Made by a program: the position numbers and the translations under genes
Source: Streptomyces sp. NRRL S-646
Lineage (GTDB): Bacteria; Actinomycetota; Actinomycetes; Streptomycetales; Streptomycetaceae
Direction: 5' to 3'
Length of the DNA: 51,812 nucleotides
NCBI RefSeq assembly: GCF_000720765.1
Contig: NZ_JODC01000042.1
Coordinates: forward strand, 1-51,812
Shown: positions 25,561-33,217 of the stretch, one piece after another
Layout of the letters: each line of letters begins with the position of its first letter
Position numbering within the stretch: the first letter of the stretch is position 1
Notes under the pieces: generated by a model
Told to the model about the DNA's origin: nothing
The model's database searches: none
What the model saw: the letters and a program-made list of their open reading frames with translations, nothing else

Positions 25561-28500
25561 CGGCCAGCGCCTTGATCACCGCTCCGTGCAGGTCCGGTGA
25601 CAGGGGCGGGCAGGCTTCGCCGGTCGGCCTTCCCGCTCGTGGTCTTCGGCAGCTCCGTCAGGGTGACGAACGCGGACGGGACCATGTAGTGCGGAAGCCG
25701 CTCCCGGACGTGCGCGCGCAGCTCCGCCTCGGGAACGGGGGCTGCGGAGGGGACGATGTAAGCGACGAGGCGCCGGTCGTCAGGGGTGTCCTCCCGGGCG
25801 GTCACCGCGCACTCGCGGATCCCGGGATGGGTGAGCAACTGGGCCTCGATCTCGCCGAGTTCGACCCGGAAGCCGCGGATCTTCACCTGGTCGTCGGCCC
25901 GGCCGAGGAACTCCACCGTGCCGTCGGTGTTCCACCGGCCGTAGTCGCCCGTGCGGTAGAGCCGGGCTCCGGGTCGCTGCGTGAACGGGTCGGGTACGAA
26001 GCGCTCGGCGGTCAGGGCGCGCTGTCCGGCGTAGCCGCGGGCCACGCCGAGGCCACCGACGTACATCTCGCCGCGCGCGCCCACGGGTACCGGCTGGAGA
26101 CGCTCGTCGAGGAGGTAGACGTGGGTATTGTCGACGGGCCCGCCGATCGACAGCGGCCCGCTGAGGTCCCCGGTCTCCTCGGGGAGGTACCTGCGCTCCG
26201 TCGAGATCACCGACAACTCGGTGAGCCCGTAGACGTGGTGGACGGCGTCCAGCCGGCCCGACCAGCGGTGTATGGTCCGCGCGGGCAACTGCTCGCCTCC
26301 GATGACCAGCCGGCGCAGCCGCACCCCGGAGTCCGGGTCGATGCCGGACCAGAGCGCGGGCACGGTCTGGATGACCTCGATGCCGGAGTCCCGGATGAAC
26401 CGCTCAAGGCCCGGACCGGAGGTGTCGTCGGCGGTCGCCAGGTGCAGTTCGGCGCCGGCGATGAGGGCGACGTAGACGTCGAGCACCGATACGTCGAAGA
26501 CCGGCGAGACGGCCTGGCCCACCTTGGTGCCGCTGGTTACGCCCCAGGTGCGGGCGGAGGAGAGGGCAATGTTGACGATGCCGCGGTGCGGCACCACGAC
26601 GCCCTTCGGCCTGCCGGTGGAACCCGAGGTGAAGATGACGTACGCGCAGTGGTCGAGACCAGTCACCGCGGGCGGCGGCCCTTGGCGTGGCTCGCCGGCG
26701 TGGACGTCGACCACCTGGCACCCCGCCTGCTTCGCCCAGTCGTCGGCGGCGCGCGGCGCGGCGACGACCAGGGAGGCGTTCACCGTGCCGACCATGTACG
26801 CGAGCCGGTCCACGGGGTCGCCTGGCGACAGCGGCAGGAAGCCGCCGCCGGCCTTGAGCACAGCGAGTTGCGCGACGATCGAGTCGATGCCCCGTTCCAA
26901 GCACACGCCCACCACGGAGTCGGACCGCAGCCCCTGTTCGTACAGCGTCCAGGCCAGCCGGTCGGCCCGGGAGTCCAGTTCCGCGTAGGTGAGGGAGGCG
27001 TCCCGGGACACGACGGCCACGGCGTCGGGGGTGCGGCGGGCCTGTGCCGCGACGAGGTCGTGCAGCAGAAGCTCGGGCACCGGACGGTCGGTCCCGTTGA
27101 ACCCGCGGACGACATCGTGCCGCTCGTCCTCCCCGAGGATGTTCAGTCGGGACAGGGGCAGCTCCGGTTCGGTCGCGAACTGCCGGAGCACCCGGACGTA
27201 GCGCGACCATAGGCGGCGCATGGTCGGCTCGTTGAACAGCTCGGTGGAGTAGACGAGCTGGCCGGACCACAGCCCGGCGGAGTCCTGGGCCACCTGCATC
27301 TCCAGGTCGAGCCGAGTCGTCAGGATGTCCACCTCGAACGGCTCCGCGTCGATGCCCGGCAGGTCGATCCCGGCCGCTCCGGCCTCACGGGTACCGGCGA
27401 CATGGAAGAGCACCTGGACAAGCGGGTTGCGGCTGAGGTCACGCGCGGGCGCGAGCTCCTCGACGAGTTTCTCGAAGGGGAGTTCCTGGTGGTCGAACGC
27501 GGCATGGGCGTCCGCGCGCACCCGCCCGAGCAGATCCGCGAGTGTGGGGTCGCCGGCGCAGGATGAGCGCAGCACGACCGTGTTGACCAGGAAGCCCATA
27601 AGGGACTCAAGCCTGCGGTGCGAGCGGCCGGCCACGGGGACACCGACTGCGATGTCTGTCTGTCCCGACCAGCGGCTGAGCAGGGCGTCGAAGGCAGCGA
27701 GAAGCACCATGAAGAGGGTCGCCGAGGACTGCTTGGCCACGGCTTCAAGCTCTGCCACGAGGTCGCCGGGCAACGCGAACCGCAGCCGGTTCCCGGCATA
27801 GCTGAGCGCCGCTGGCCGAGCGTGGTCCGTCGGCAGTTCCAGCGGTGCGAGCCCGGAGAGGCGCTCGGTCCAGTACACGCGCTGGCCATCCAGCGCACCG
27901 CTCGACATCCGGTCCCGCTGCCAGCGCGCGTAGTCGGCAAACTGCAGTTCCTGGGCGGGGAGTGCGGCGCCCGCGTAGAGAGCGGAGAGTTCTTCGCACA
28001 GGACGGACATCGACCAGCCGTCGGCGACGATGTGGTGCACCACGAACAGCAGAACGTGTTCGTCGGGGCCCAGCCTCAGCAGTCTGTAGCGGACCAGCTG
28101 TCCCTTCTCCAGGTCGAATGGGCGCAGCAGCCAGGCACGGGCGGTCTCCCGTGCCGCGTCGATACCGTCGACGTCGACGGTCTCCAGGTCCACAGGGCCC
28201 GGTCGGCGCACAACCTGGTGGGGGACGCCGTCGACACGCACGAACGAGGTGCGCAGGACGGCGTGCCGCTCGGCGAGGGTGTTCAGGGCGCCGGTGAGCC
28301 GCTCCTGGTCGAGGGCGCCGCGCAGCCGGAAGGCCAGGGCCACGTTGTAGAAGGGCTGGTCCGGGGCGAGTTCGCTTAGATACCACAGCCGCTCCTGGTC
28401 GAACGACAGCGGCAGCGCGTCGTACTGCGAGAGATCGCCTTCGTGACGGCGGACGGGGCCGTCCGTCTCGTTCCGGCCGGACGCGTCCGTGTGTTCGCCC

Positions 28501-30245
28501 CGGGCGGCCTCCACACGGGCGGCGAGCCGGCTCACGCTCGGGCCCTCCAGGAGCGCGGAGATCTGCAGGTCCGCCCCGAACGCCTCCCGTACCCGGGCCA
28601 TGACCTGGGCGGCCAGCAGCGAGTGACCGCCGAGCTCGTAGAAGTCCTCGTCGACGCCCACCCGTTCCATTCCGAGCACCTCGGCCCAGATGCTGGCGAT
28701 GGTCTCCTGCACGGGGGTCAAGGTGGCGGCGTTCGCGTCGGCGAGTTCGGAGCGGGTGCCGCTCGGACGGGGCAGGGCCTGGCGATCGACCTTGCCGCTG
28801 GCCGTCTTCGGTAGCTGGTCGAGGACCACCACCGCCGACGGCACCATGTAGTCGGGCAGCCGCTCCCGCAGGCCAGCCCTGAGCCGTGACTCCGTGCAGC
28901 CGCCGTCGGTCAGCACCACGTAGGCGACCAAGCGCTTGTCGCCGGGGGTGTCTTCGCGCGCGGTGACGGCGGCCTCGCGCACGTCCGGGTGCGCCAGGAC
29001 GTGCGCCTCGACCTCGCCCAGCTCGACCCGGAAACCACGGATCTTCACCTGGTCGTCGACCCGGCCGAGGAAGGTGACGGTGCCGTCCTCGGCCCGGCTG
29101 CCGAAGTCGCCGGTACGGTACAGGCGGGCGCCCGGCTCGGTGGAGAAGGGGTCCGGTACGAAGCGGTCCGCCGTCTGGGCCGGGCGGCCGGTGTAGCCCC
29201 GGGCGACGCCAGCTCCCCCGACGTATATCTCCCCTCGCTGGCCCGCTTCGACCGGCCGCAGCCGCTCGTCCAGGACATGGACGGTGGTCCCGGGCAGGGC
29301 CTGGCCGATCGGCGGGTAGTCCTGGACCGGGGGCGTAACCTCGCAACTGGTGCAGATGACCGTGGCCTCGGTGGGGCCGTAGGCGCTGAAGAAAGCGCGG
29401 TCCTTCGCCCAGTGGTCGGCGACCTCCGGGGGCACGGCCTCGCCTCCGGAGATCAGCTGACCCAGCAGCGGGAGTTCGGCGCGGGGCATGGACTGCAGCG
29501 CGGCAGAGAGCACGGCCGCCGTGGTGACCTCGTAGTCCCCCAGCACGCGCAGCAGGTCGACGCCCGAGCCGACGGCGTCGGGGGGAAGCAGGACGAGTGT
29601 GCCGCCGTTGCACAGGGCAAGGCACAGGTCGAAGACGCTCGCGTCGAACCGCACGGGGGCGAGCTGGAGCACCCGTTCGCCCGGCCCGTGCCGGTACAGG
29701 CTCCGCTGCGCCAAGGCCAGGTTGACCACGGCCCGGTGCGGGACGACGACACCCTTGGGGGTGCCCGTGGAACCGGAGGTGTAGATCAGATAGATGGCGT
29801 TGCCGTCGTCACCACCGACGGGCACGGGCACCGTGGGGCACTTCGCGACCTCGTCGGCGGCCTCGTCGACATGGATCACGGCCCAGGGGCCGTGATCCCA
29901 GGTGTCCGTCATACCGGACCGGCTCAAGACGATGGGCGCGCCCGCGTCCGCGAGCATGAATCCCACGCGGTCCGCCGGATCGGCCGGGTCCAGCGGCAGA
30001 TAGGCGCCGCCCGCCTTCATGATGGCCAGGAGGGCCACCACCTGGCCGATCCCTCGCTCCAGGCAGAGCCCGACCACGGTCTCCGGCCCGACTCCCCGGT
30101 TCCGTAGGAGATGGGCCAGTTGATTGGCGCGTCCGTCGAGTTCTCCGTAGCTGATCCGTTCTGTTCCCGAGACCACGGCGACCGATTCGGGCGAAAGCAG
30201 CGCCTGGTCGGAAATCAACTGATGGAGCAGAGACCGGTCCGGCAT
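25170..30245 (-). CDS. NRPS modules 1 and 2 (A-T-C-A, frame lost in T2)
   Basis: Multimodular NRPS beginning with an A domain, so initiation is unacylated or uses an acyl group added in trans. Order with approximate residues: A1 1-520 (YTSGSTGTPKG, YGPTEAT), T1 540-610 (ELGGHSLL), C2 630-1070 (HHIVADGW), A2 1090-1570 (FTSGSTGRPKG, YGLTELS). T2 follows but is out of frame, so the last 125 or so residues of this frame are spurious. By hand alignment the specificity residues are D-A-F-A-I-G-A-V-I-K for A1 and D-V-L-T-V-G-V-V-I-K for A2; neither matches a code I know. No epimerase domain is visible. It lies 5 bases after mbtH. Confidence 0.88.
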   Translation of the reverse strand: MPDRSLLHQLISDQALLSPESVAVVSGTERISYGELDGRANQLAHLLRNRGVGPETVVGLCLERGIGQVVALLAIMKAGGAYLPLDPADPADRVGFMLADAGAPIVLSRSGMTDTWDHGPWAVIHVDEAADEVAKCPTVPVPVGGDDGNAIYLIYTSGSTGTPKGVVVPHRAVVNLALAQRSLYRHGPGERVLQLAPVRFDASVFDLCLALCNGGTLVLLPPDAVGSGVDLLRVLGDYEVTTAAVLSAALQSMPRAELPLLGQLISGGEAVPPEVADHWAKDRAFFSAYGPTEATVICTSCEVTPPVQDYPPIGQALPGTTVHVLDERLRPVEAGQRGEIYVGGAGVARGYTGRPAQTADRFVPDPFSTEPGARLYRTGDFGSRAEDGTVTFLGRVDDQVKIRGFRVELGEVEAHVLAHPDVREAAVTAREDTPGDKRLVAYVVLTDGGCTESRLRAGLRERLPDYMVPSAVVVLDQLPKTASGKVDRQALPRPSGTRSELADANAATLTPVQETIASIWAEVLGMERVGVDEDFYELGGHSLLAAQVMARVREAFGADLQISALLEGPSVSRLAARVEAARGEHTDASGRNETDGPVRRHEGDLSQYDALPLSFDQERLWYLSELAPDQPFYNVALAFRLRGALDQERLTGALNTLAERHAVLRTSFVRVDGVPHQVVRRPGPVDLETVDVDGIDAARETARAWLLRPFDLEKGQLVRYRLLRLGPDEHVLLFVVHHIVADGWSMSVLCEELSALYAGAALPAQELQFADYARWQRDRMSSGALDGQRVYWTERLSGLAPLELPTDHARPAALSYAGNRLRFALPGDLVAELEAVAKQSSATLFMVLLAAFDALLSRWSGQTDIAVGVPVAGRSHRRLESLMGFLVNTVVLRSSCAGDPTLADLLGRVRADAHAAFDHQELPFEKLVEELAPARDLSRNPLVQVLFHVAGTREAGAAGIDLPGIDAEPFEVDILTTRLDLEMQVAQDSAGLWSGQLVYSTELFNEPTMRRLWSRYVRVLRQFATEPELPLSRLNILGEDERHDVVRGFNGTDRPVPELLLHDLVAAQARRTPDAVAVVSRDASLTYAELDSRADRLAWTLYEQGLRSDSVVGVCLERGIDSIVAQLAVLKAGGGFLPLSPGDPVDRLAYMVGTVNASLVVAAPRAADDWAKQAGCQVVDVHAGEPRQGPPPAVTGLDHCAYVIFTSGSTGRPKGVVVPHRGIVNIALSSARTWGVTSGTKVGQAVSPVFDVSVLDVYVALIAGAELHLATADDTSGPGLERFIRDSGIEVIQTVPALWSGIDPDSGVRLRRLVIGGEQLPARTIHRWSGRLDAVHHVYGLTELSVISTERRYLPEETGDLSGPLSIGGPVDNTHVYLLDERLQPVPVGARGEMYVGGLGVARGYAGQRALTAERFVPDPFTQRPGARLYRTGDYGRWNTDGTVEFLGRADDQVKIRGFRVELGEIEAQLLTHPGIRECAVTAREDTPDDRRLVAYIVPSAAPVPEAELRAHVRERLPHYMVPSAFVTLTELPKTTSGKADRRSLPAPVTGPARSGDQGAGRCLGRGTGGGVGRAGGQLLRSGWAFVAGGAGGGRVCGVSSGWSWSCRPCWRVRRWPSSPSVWRPPGAWRKATGPPGSSRATSPDAPTCRCPSARSACGSSANSPPTSPSTTWPSASDCAARSTWPGSPGH
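25430..25605 (-). other. Double frame change across the second NRPS carrier domain
   Basis: Reading the minus strand, the A2 domain ends in frame with DRRSLPAPV. Carrier-domain sequence (ALAGVWAEVLG through NFFDLGGHSLLAAQV) continues in a second frame from about 25585, and LRSVFGVELEL resumes in a third from about 25465. Each step equals one extra base (or two missing). At the second step, removing one G from GTGGTGGTC (complement of 25463-25471) restores the common VVSRLRSVFG. The segment's codon choice also looks less GC-biased than its flanks. Sequencing or assembly error, or a gene-conversion scar, are the main explanations. Confidence 0.7.
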
Positions 30246-30250
30246 TGCGG

Positions 30251-30463
30251 TCAGCCCTCCTGAGCGACGCTCGCCGCGACGGACTGCCGCACACTCAACG
30301 GCGTTATGTCGGTCCAAACGTTCTCGATATGGGCGAGGCAGTCTTCCTTCGAGCCACGGAATCCCGCGTTGCGCCACCCGTTCGGCAATTCTCTTTCGGA
30401 GAGCCAGATCGAGTACTGCTCTTCATGATTCACGACCACGGAGTATTCGTCTCCACCGATCAT
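30251..30463 (-). CDS. MbtH-like NRPS chaperone
   Basis: A 70-residue MbtH protein, which binds adenylation domains and is often needed for their folding or activity. Family residues are clear: VVNHEEQYSIW, LPNGW, then CLAHIENVWTDITPLSVR. I place the start at the ATG at 30463 because GAGG stands 7 bases before it; an in-frame GTG at 30481 lacks a ribosome site. It is immediately upstream of the NRPS and under the promoter at 30515-30544. It could also serve the separate A-T didomain on the other arm. Confidence 0.92.
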   Translation of the reverse strand: MIGGDEYSVVVNHEEQYSIWLSERELPNGWRNAGFRGSKEDCLAHIENVWTDITPLSVRQSVAASVAQEG

Positions 30464-30514
30464 CCTGATACCTCGTTCCACATGCAGGATTAGGCTGCGA
30501 CCAGCGACTGCGGG

Positions 30515-30544
30515 ATGCTATTTATGGCGCATCTGGACCGTCAA
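30515..30544 (-). promoter_or_regulatory. Candidate sigma-70-type promoter for mbtH/NRPS
   Basis: On the minus strand TTGACG (30544-30539) is followed after 18 bases by TAGCAT (30520-30515). This lies in the only gap between the LmbU-type regulator and mbtH, about 50 bases before the mbtH start, so it is a plausible start point for the main biosynthetic transcript. Confidence 0.5.
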
Positions 30545-30547
30545 GGT

Positions 30548-31168
30548 TCAGATGGCCGCGTGACGATGGCCGACACCGGCGAGTTCTCCGTTGCGGAGAA
30601 GCTCGACCGCTTCCCTGTCGAGCACTCGTTGAATCCACTCGTCCAGTGATGTACCGGACTGGCTGGCCGCCGCCTGCCACCGTCGCATTCGGTCGGGCGG
30701 CGCCTTGAGGGTCACGGTTGCCGGAGCCGGAACCGGGATTCTGTCACCGGTCGCCTTATCTTCCTTGACATTCCGGCGGAGTTCGGTGACCGACCAGCCC
30801 TCCTGCTCGGCACGGTCGAGCCACAGTTCCTGCTCCTCCTCTGACAGGGCAGCCACTTCGCCGTGGTGCTGCATGCTCAGCGTGTCCCGTCGACGGGACA
30901 CGTCGAACTTGCGTGCCACCCATGCATAGTTCCGAAGAGTCTTGTAGTGCAGAGAGCTCGCCTCGATTGCCCGCTTGTAGCGGTCCGGATACCGGTTCTG
31001 GCCGTAGATGAGCCAGTCACCAAGCCACCAGGACGACGCGTCGGCGACGGAGAATATCTCGACACCGATCGATATCCAGGCCTCTATGGGTACCGCTCTG
31101 GGAAAGCTGAGACTGGTCCGTTTCTTCTGGACTGTCGCTGCAGAATTGACGGGCCGCCGTGCGTTCAT
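30548..31168 (-). CDS. LmbU/NovE-family transcriptional activator
   Basis: A 206-residue regulator of the LmbU family, whose members activate lincomycin, novobiocin and related clusters. The conserved core is visible: WWLGDWLIYGQNRYPDRY, LHYKTLRNYAWVARKF, SRRRDTLSMQHHGEVAAL and DRAEQEGWSVTELRR, a region proposed to contain the DNA-binding helix-turn-helix. It lies just upstream of the mbtH promoter and directly after the methyltransferase gene, so it is the likely pathway-specific activator. No TTA codon is present. The codons for the SRRRDT segment form a 22-bp palindrome identical to one downstream of the first thioesterase. Confidence 0.88.
   Translation of the reverse strand: MNARRPVNSAATVQKKRTSLSFPRAVPIEAWISIGVEIFSVADASSWWLGDWLIYGQNRYPDRYKRAIEASSLHYKTLRNYAWVARKFDVSRRRDTLSMQHHGEVAALSEEEQELWLDRAEQEGWSVTELRRNVKEDKATGDRIPVPAPATVTLKAPPDRMRRWQAAASQSGTSLDEWIQRVLDREAVELLRNGELAGVGHRHAAI
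30881..30902. repeat. 22-bp palindrome inside the LmbU-type gene
   Basis: A perfect palindrome centred on GTCGAC with arms CGTGTCCC/GGGACACG. The same 22 bases form the core of the palindrome at 3383-3404. Here it is within coding sequence for the conserved arginine-rich SRRRD motif. It could be a regulatory site, a mild attenuator or a coincidence of coding constraint. Confidence 0.45.
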
Positions 31169-31212
31169 GGGAAATCCCCCGTTCAGTGATGCGGGACAGG
31201 AGCATCAGTTCG

Positions 31213-32352
31213 TCAGGTGGACATCGCGAGGACGGCCGGGGCGACATGACGAACGCCGAATGCCTTGAGCGCCCTCACCAGCGCTTCCGCTTCCTCGCGG
31301 CTGTCCGCCAGCAGGCATCCCGGCTGGATGCGCAACCGTTCGATGGCGTCGGCGGGGACGCTCAGCGCGGCGTCCGCCACCTCTCTCACCTCGATGCCAG
31401 AGAGGTCGCCGGCCCACTCCGCCACCACGTCGGCAGCCGTCGGCAGCCGGTGCGGCACCGTGACGATGATCAGAACCTCGGCCAGTCCCCCGGGAGCGAC
31501 AAGGACCTTAGGCAGATGCTCGATCACGTCCTTGACCAGGCCTTCCGCATGGAGTGGGGGCGTACCGTCCGGTTCGTTGTGCCCACCGGAAGCCCGTCCC
31601 GGCGCGTTGAAGACCACGTGGTCCACGGGCCCAAACTCCTCGAGCCCCACCCGGAAGTCCCCCACTTCGAAGACCGCCTCGCGCCCGGCGAGGAGCGCGT
31701 TGACCCGGGCGTAGGCGACCGCCCGCGGGTCGATGTCGACTCCCGTCACGGACGCGTACCGGTGCGCCCGACTGAGCGCCAGCACCCCCGACCCAGTTCC
31801 GATGTCGAGCAGTCGGCCGCCACGAGGAGTGATGTGCCGCATGAAGCGCAGAGTGCTGGCATGCGGCGGCATCACCGGATCGAAAGGGCCTTCTGGCTTT
31901 TTGGCCATGACCGGATATCCGCCGGACTCCGCCTGGCACTCGAAGAGCCGATCCGAAAGGTAATACGATGAGCCGAGCGGCGAGATGGAGGCGCGGGCCC
32001 GAATTCGTCCGCCGACGTCGGAAACGAGACGGAGGGCGTCGAATGCGGACCGTGCGGACCGGGAGAGTTGGCGCCCGTAGGTTCCCGACGGAACCTCCCC
32101 GTTCCTGACGAACAACTCAGTGAGCACGCCCACCGGGGTGGCGGTCAGTTCGCCGGTCCGGTCCCGTGACCACAGCGCGTACAGCGCGGAGTTGGCCAGG
32201 AGGTCGTTGTCACTGGCGGCACGCAGAAGAGAGGCGACAGAATCCGACGTGAAACCGTGGCTCCGTAATTCGTCACCCAGTTCACGGAGTGCCGGCGTGA
32301 ACACCGACGAGTGGGGGGTCGGTTCATCGGTCCAAGGAATCATGTAGTTCAC
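31213..32352 (-). CDS. Class I SAM-dependent methyltransferase
   Basis: A 379-residue protein with an N-terminal domain of about 160 residues and a Rossmann methyltransferase domain. LLDIGTGSGVLALSRA (about 185-200) binds SAM, VTGVDIDPRAVAYAR is the acidic-loop strand and VVFNAPGR replaces the NPPY of HemK/RNA N-methyltransferases. The N-terminal extension resembles a winged-helix or substrate domain. The GTG start overlaps the flavin reductase stop (GTGA). It probably methylates a peptide or tryptophan-derived intermediate, though the NAPGR motif leaves the methylated atom undetermined. The regulator gene follows after 44 bases. Confidence 0.85.
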   Translation of the reverse strand: MNYMIPWTDEPTPHSSVFTPALRELGDELRSHGFTSDSVASLLRAASDNDLLANSALYALWSRDRTGELTATPVGVLTELFVRNGEVPSGTYGRQLSRSARSAFDALRLVSDVGGRIRARASISPLGSSYYLSDRLFECQAESGGYPVMAKKPEGPFDPVMPPHASTLRFMRHITPRGGRLLDIGTGSGVLALSRAHRYASVTGVDIDPRAVAYARVNALLAGREAVFEVGDFRVGLEEFGPVDHVVFNAPGRASGGHNEPDGTPPLHAEGLVKDVIEHLPKVLVAPGGLAEVLIIVTVPHRLPTAADVVAEWAGDLSGIEVREVADAALSVPADAIERLRIQPGCLLADSREEAEALVRALKAFGVRHVAPAVLAMST

Positions 32353-32864
32353 CTGTGAGTTGACTGGACGAACTGTCGGTCCACATAGAGCAAGGGACCC
32401 GATTCATGCGATGTGACGCGGACGTCCGTGACGAGACCGATCAGGAGAAGATGGGTGGAGCGGTCCACGACTTCGTCGAGCTTGCACACGAAACTGGCCA
32501 GGCAATCCGCGAGCAAGGGAGCACCTGGGCACTCCTCGCGCCAGTTCCCGTACGAGAAACGGGCCTCACCCCGCACTCCCGAGATCAGCCCGGCGAAGGC
32601 CTCGGCGACTGGGCGCTGACGGGCGGACAGTACATTGACCGCGAATACCGAAGCCTTCTGGATCGCACCGCCCAGACGTGTGTTCTTGTTGACGCACGCA
32701 ACGAGTGCCGGGGGATCCACCGTGAGGGAGCAGACGGCCGTCGCAGTGAGGCCGCAGGGCTCGCCACTTTCATCGGATCCGGTGACGACGCATACCCCGC
32801 CAGCCAGATGGCGCATCCCCGAACGAAAGTCCTCTGAACGTTCCTCGGAACGTCGATGAATCAC
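32349..32864 (-). CDS. Flavin reductase (HpaC-like)
   Basis: A 171-residue NAD(P)H:flavin oxidoreductase-like protein. Family features include FRSGMRHLAGGVCVVTG, GLTATAVCSLTVDPPALVACVNKNT, FAVNVLS and a C-terminal GPLLYVDRQF. Such enzymes release FADH2 or FMNH2 for a partner; the halogenase on the other arm and possibly the LLM-class enzyme need reduced flavin. I favour GTG at 32864, which has GGGGGAG 6 bases upstream, over the TTG at 32870. It is the first gene of the minus arm and is divergent from the MFS exporter. Confidence 0.87.
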   Translation of the reverse strand: MIHRRSEERSEDFRSGMRHLAGGVCVVTGSDESGEPCGLTATAVCSLTVDPPALVACVNKNTRLGGAIQKASVFAVNVLSARQRPVAEAFAGLISGVRGEARFSYGNWREECPGAPLLADCLASFVCKLDEVVDRSTHLLLIGLVTDVRVTSHESGPLLYVDRQFVQSTHR

Positions 32865-33217
32865 CCTCAACTCCCCCGTCTTGAGCCGTCCTCGAACTAG
32901 CCCGAGCAGGCCATCGATTAGATCAACGGCGGATGTCGAGTGGGAAGGAACAAGCTTTCGACGGTCACGTCCGCCAGCACCTCACCGCGGGCCAACCAAA
33001 CCCAATCGGGGGAGAGTTGACCGAATCAGTGTCAATCTTGGCTGATTTTGGGCCACTTGAAGGCGTGAAAGCGGCCGGGAGGCTGCTTGAAGCCGCGATC
33101 TCGCCCCTGTCCGAGCTCTCATCAGAATGACAAGGCGTCCTTGACAAACGCGTTTTGTCAATCAAACATTGCCGGGTCCCCGCTCATCGCAGCGCCCACC
33201 AAGGAAACGGATCCCGC
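32865..33217. promoter_or_regulatory. Divergent control region between flavin reductase and MFS exporter
   Basis: A 353-base non-coding gap that must hold promoters for the minus arm and for the MFS gene. The only strong signal is the inverted repeat at 33141-33161. The stretch 32880-33120 is noticeably less GC-rich than its surroundings. No further gene is seen. Confidence 0.5.
33141..33161. promoter_or_regulatory. Operator-like inverted repeat with embedded -35 box
   Basis: TTGACAAA and its exact complement TTTGTCAA flank CGCGT, giving 8-bp arms about 57 bases before the MFS start. The left arm is itself a perfect -35 hexamer, so a repressor bound here would block transcription. A similar TTGACA-N10-TGTCAA site precedes the Clp-N regulator gene at 45927-45948. 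Confidence 0.6.

Noticed and set aside
28989..30107. Long plus-strand open frames opposite the NRPS
   Set aside because: They mirror the adenylation-domain coding sequence and contain no recognisable motif or ribosome site.
33155..33217. Earlier start for the MFS exporter
   Set aside because: It would begin inside the operator-like repeat and add a non-hydrophobic leader; ATG 33218 has a ribosome site.
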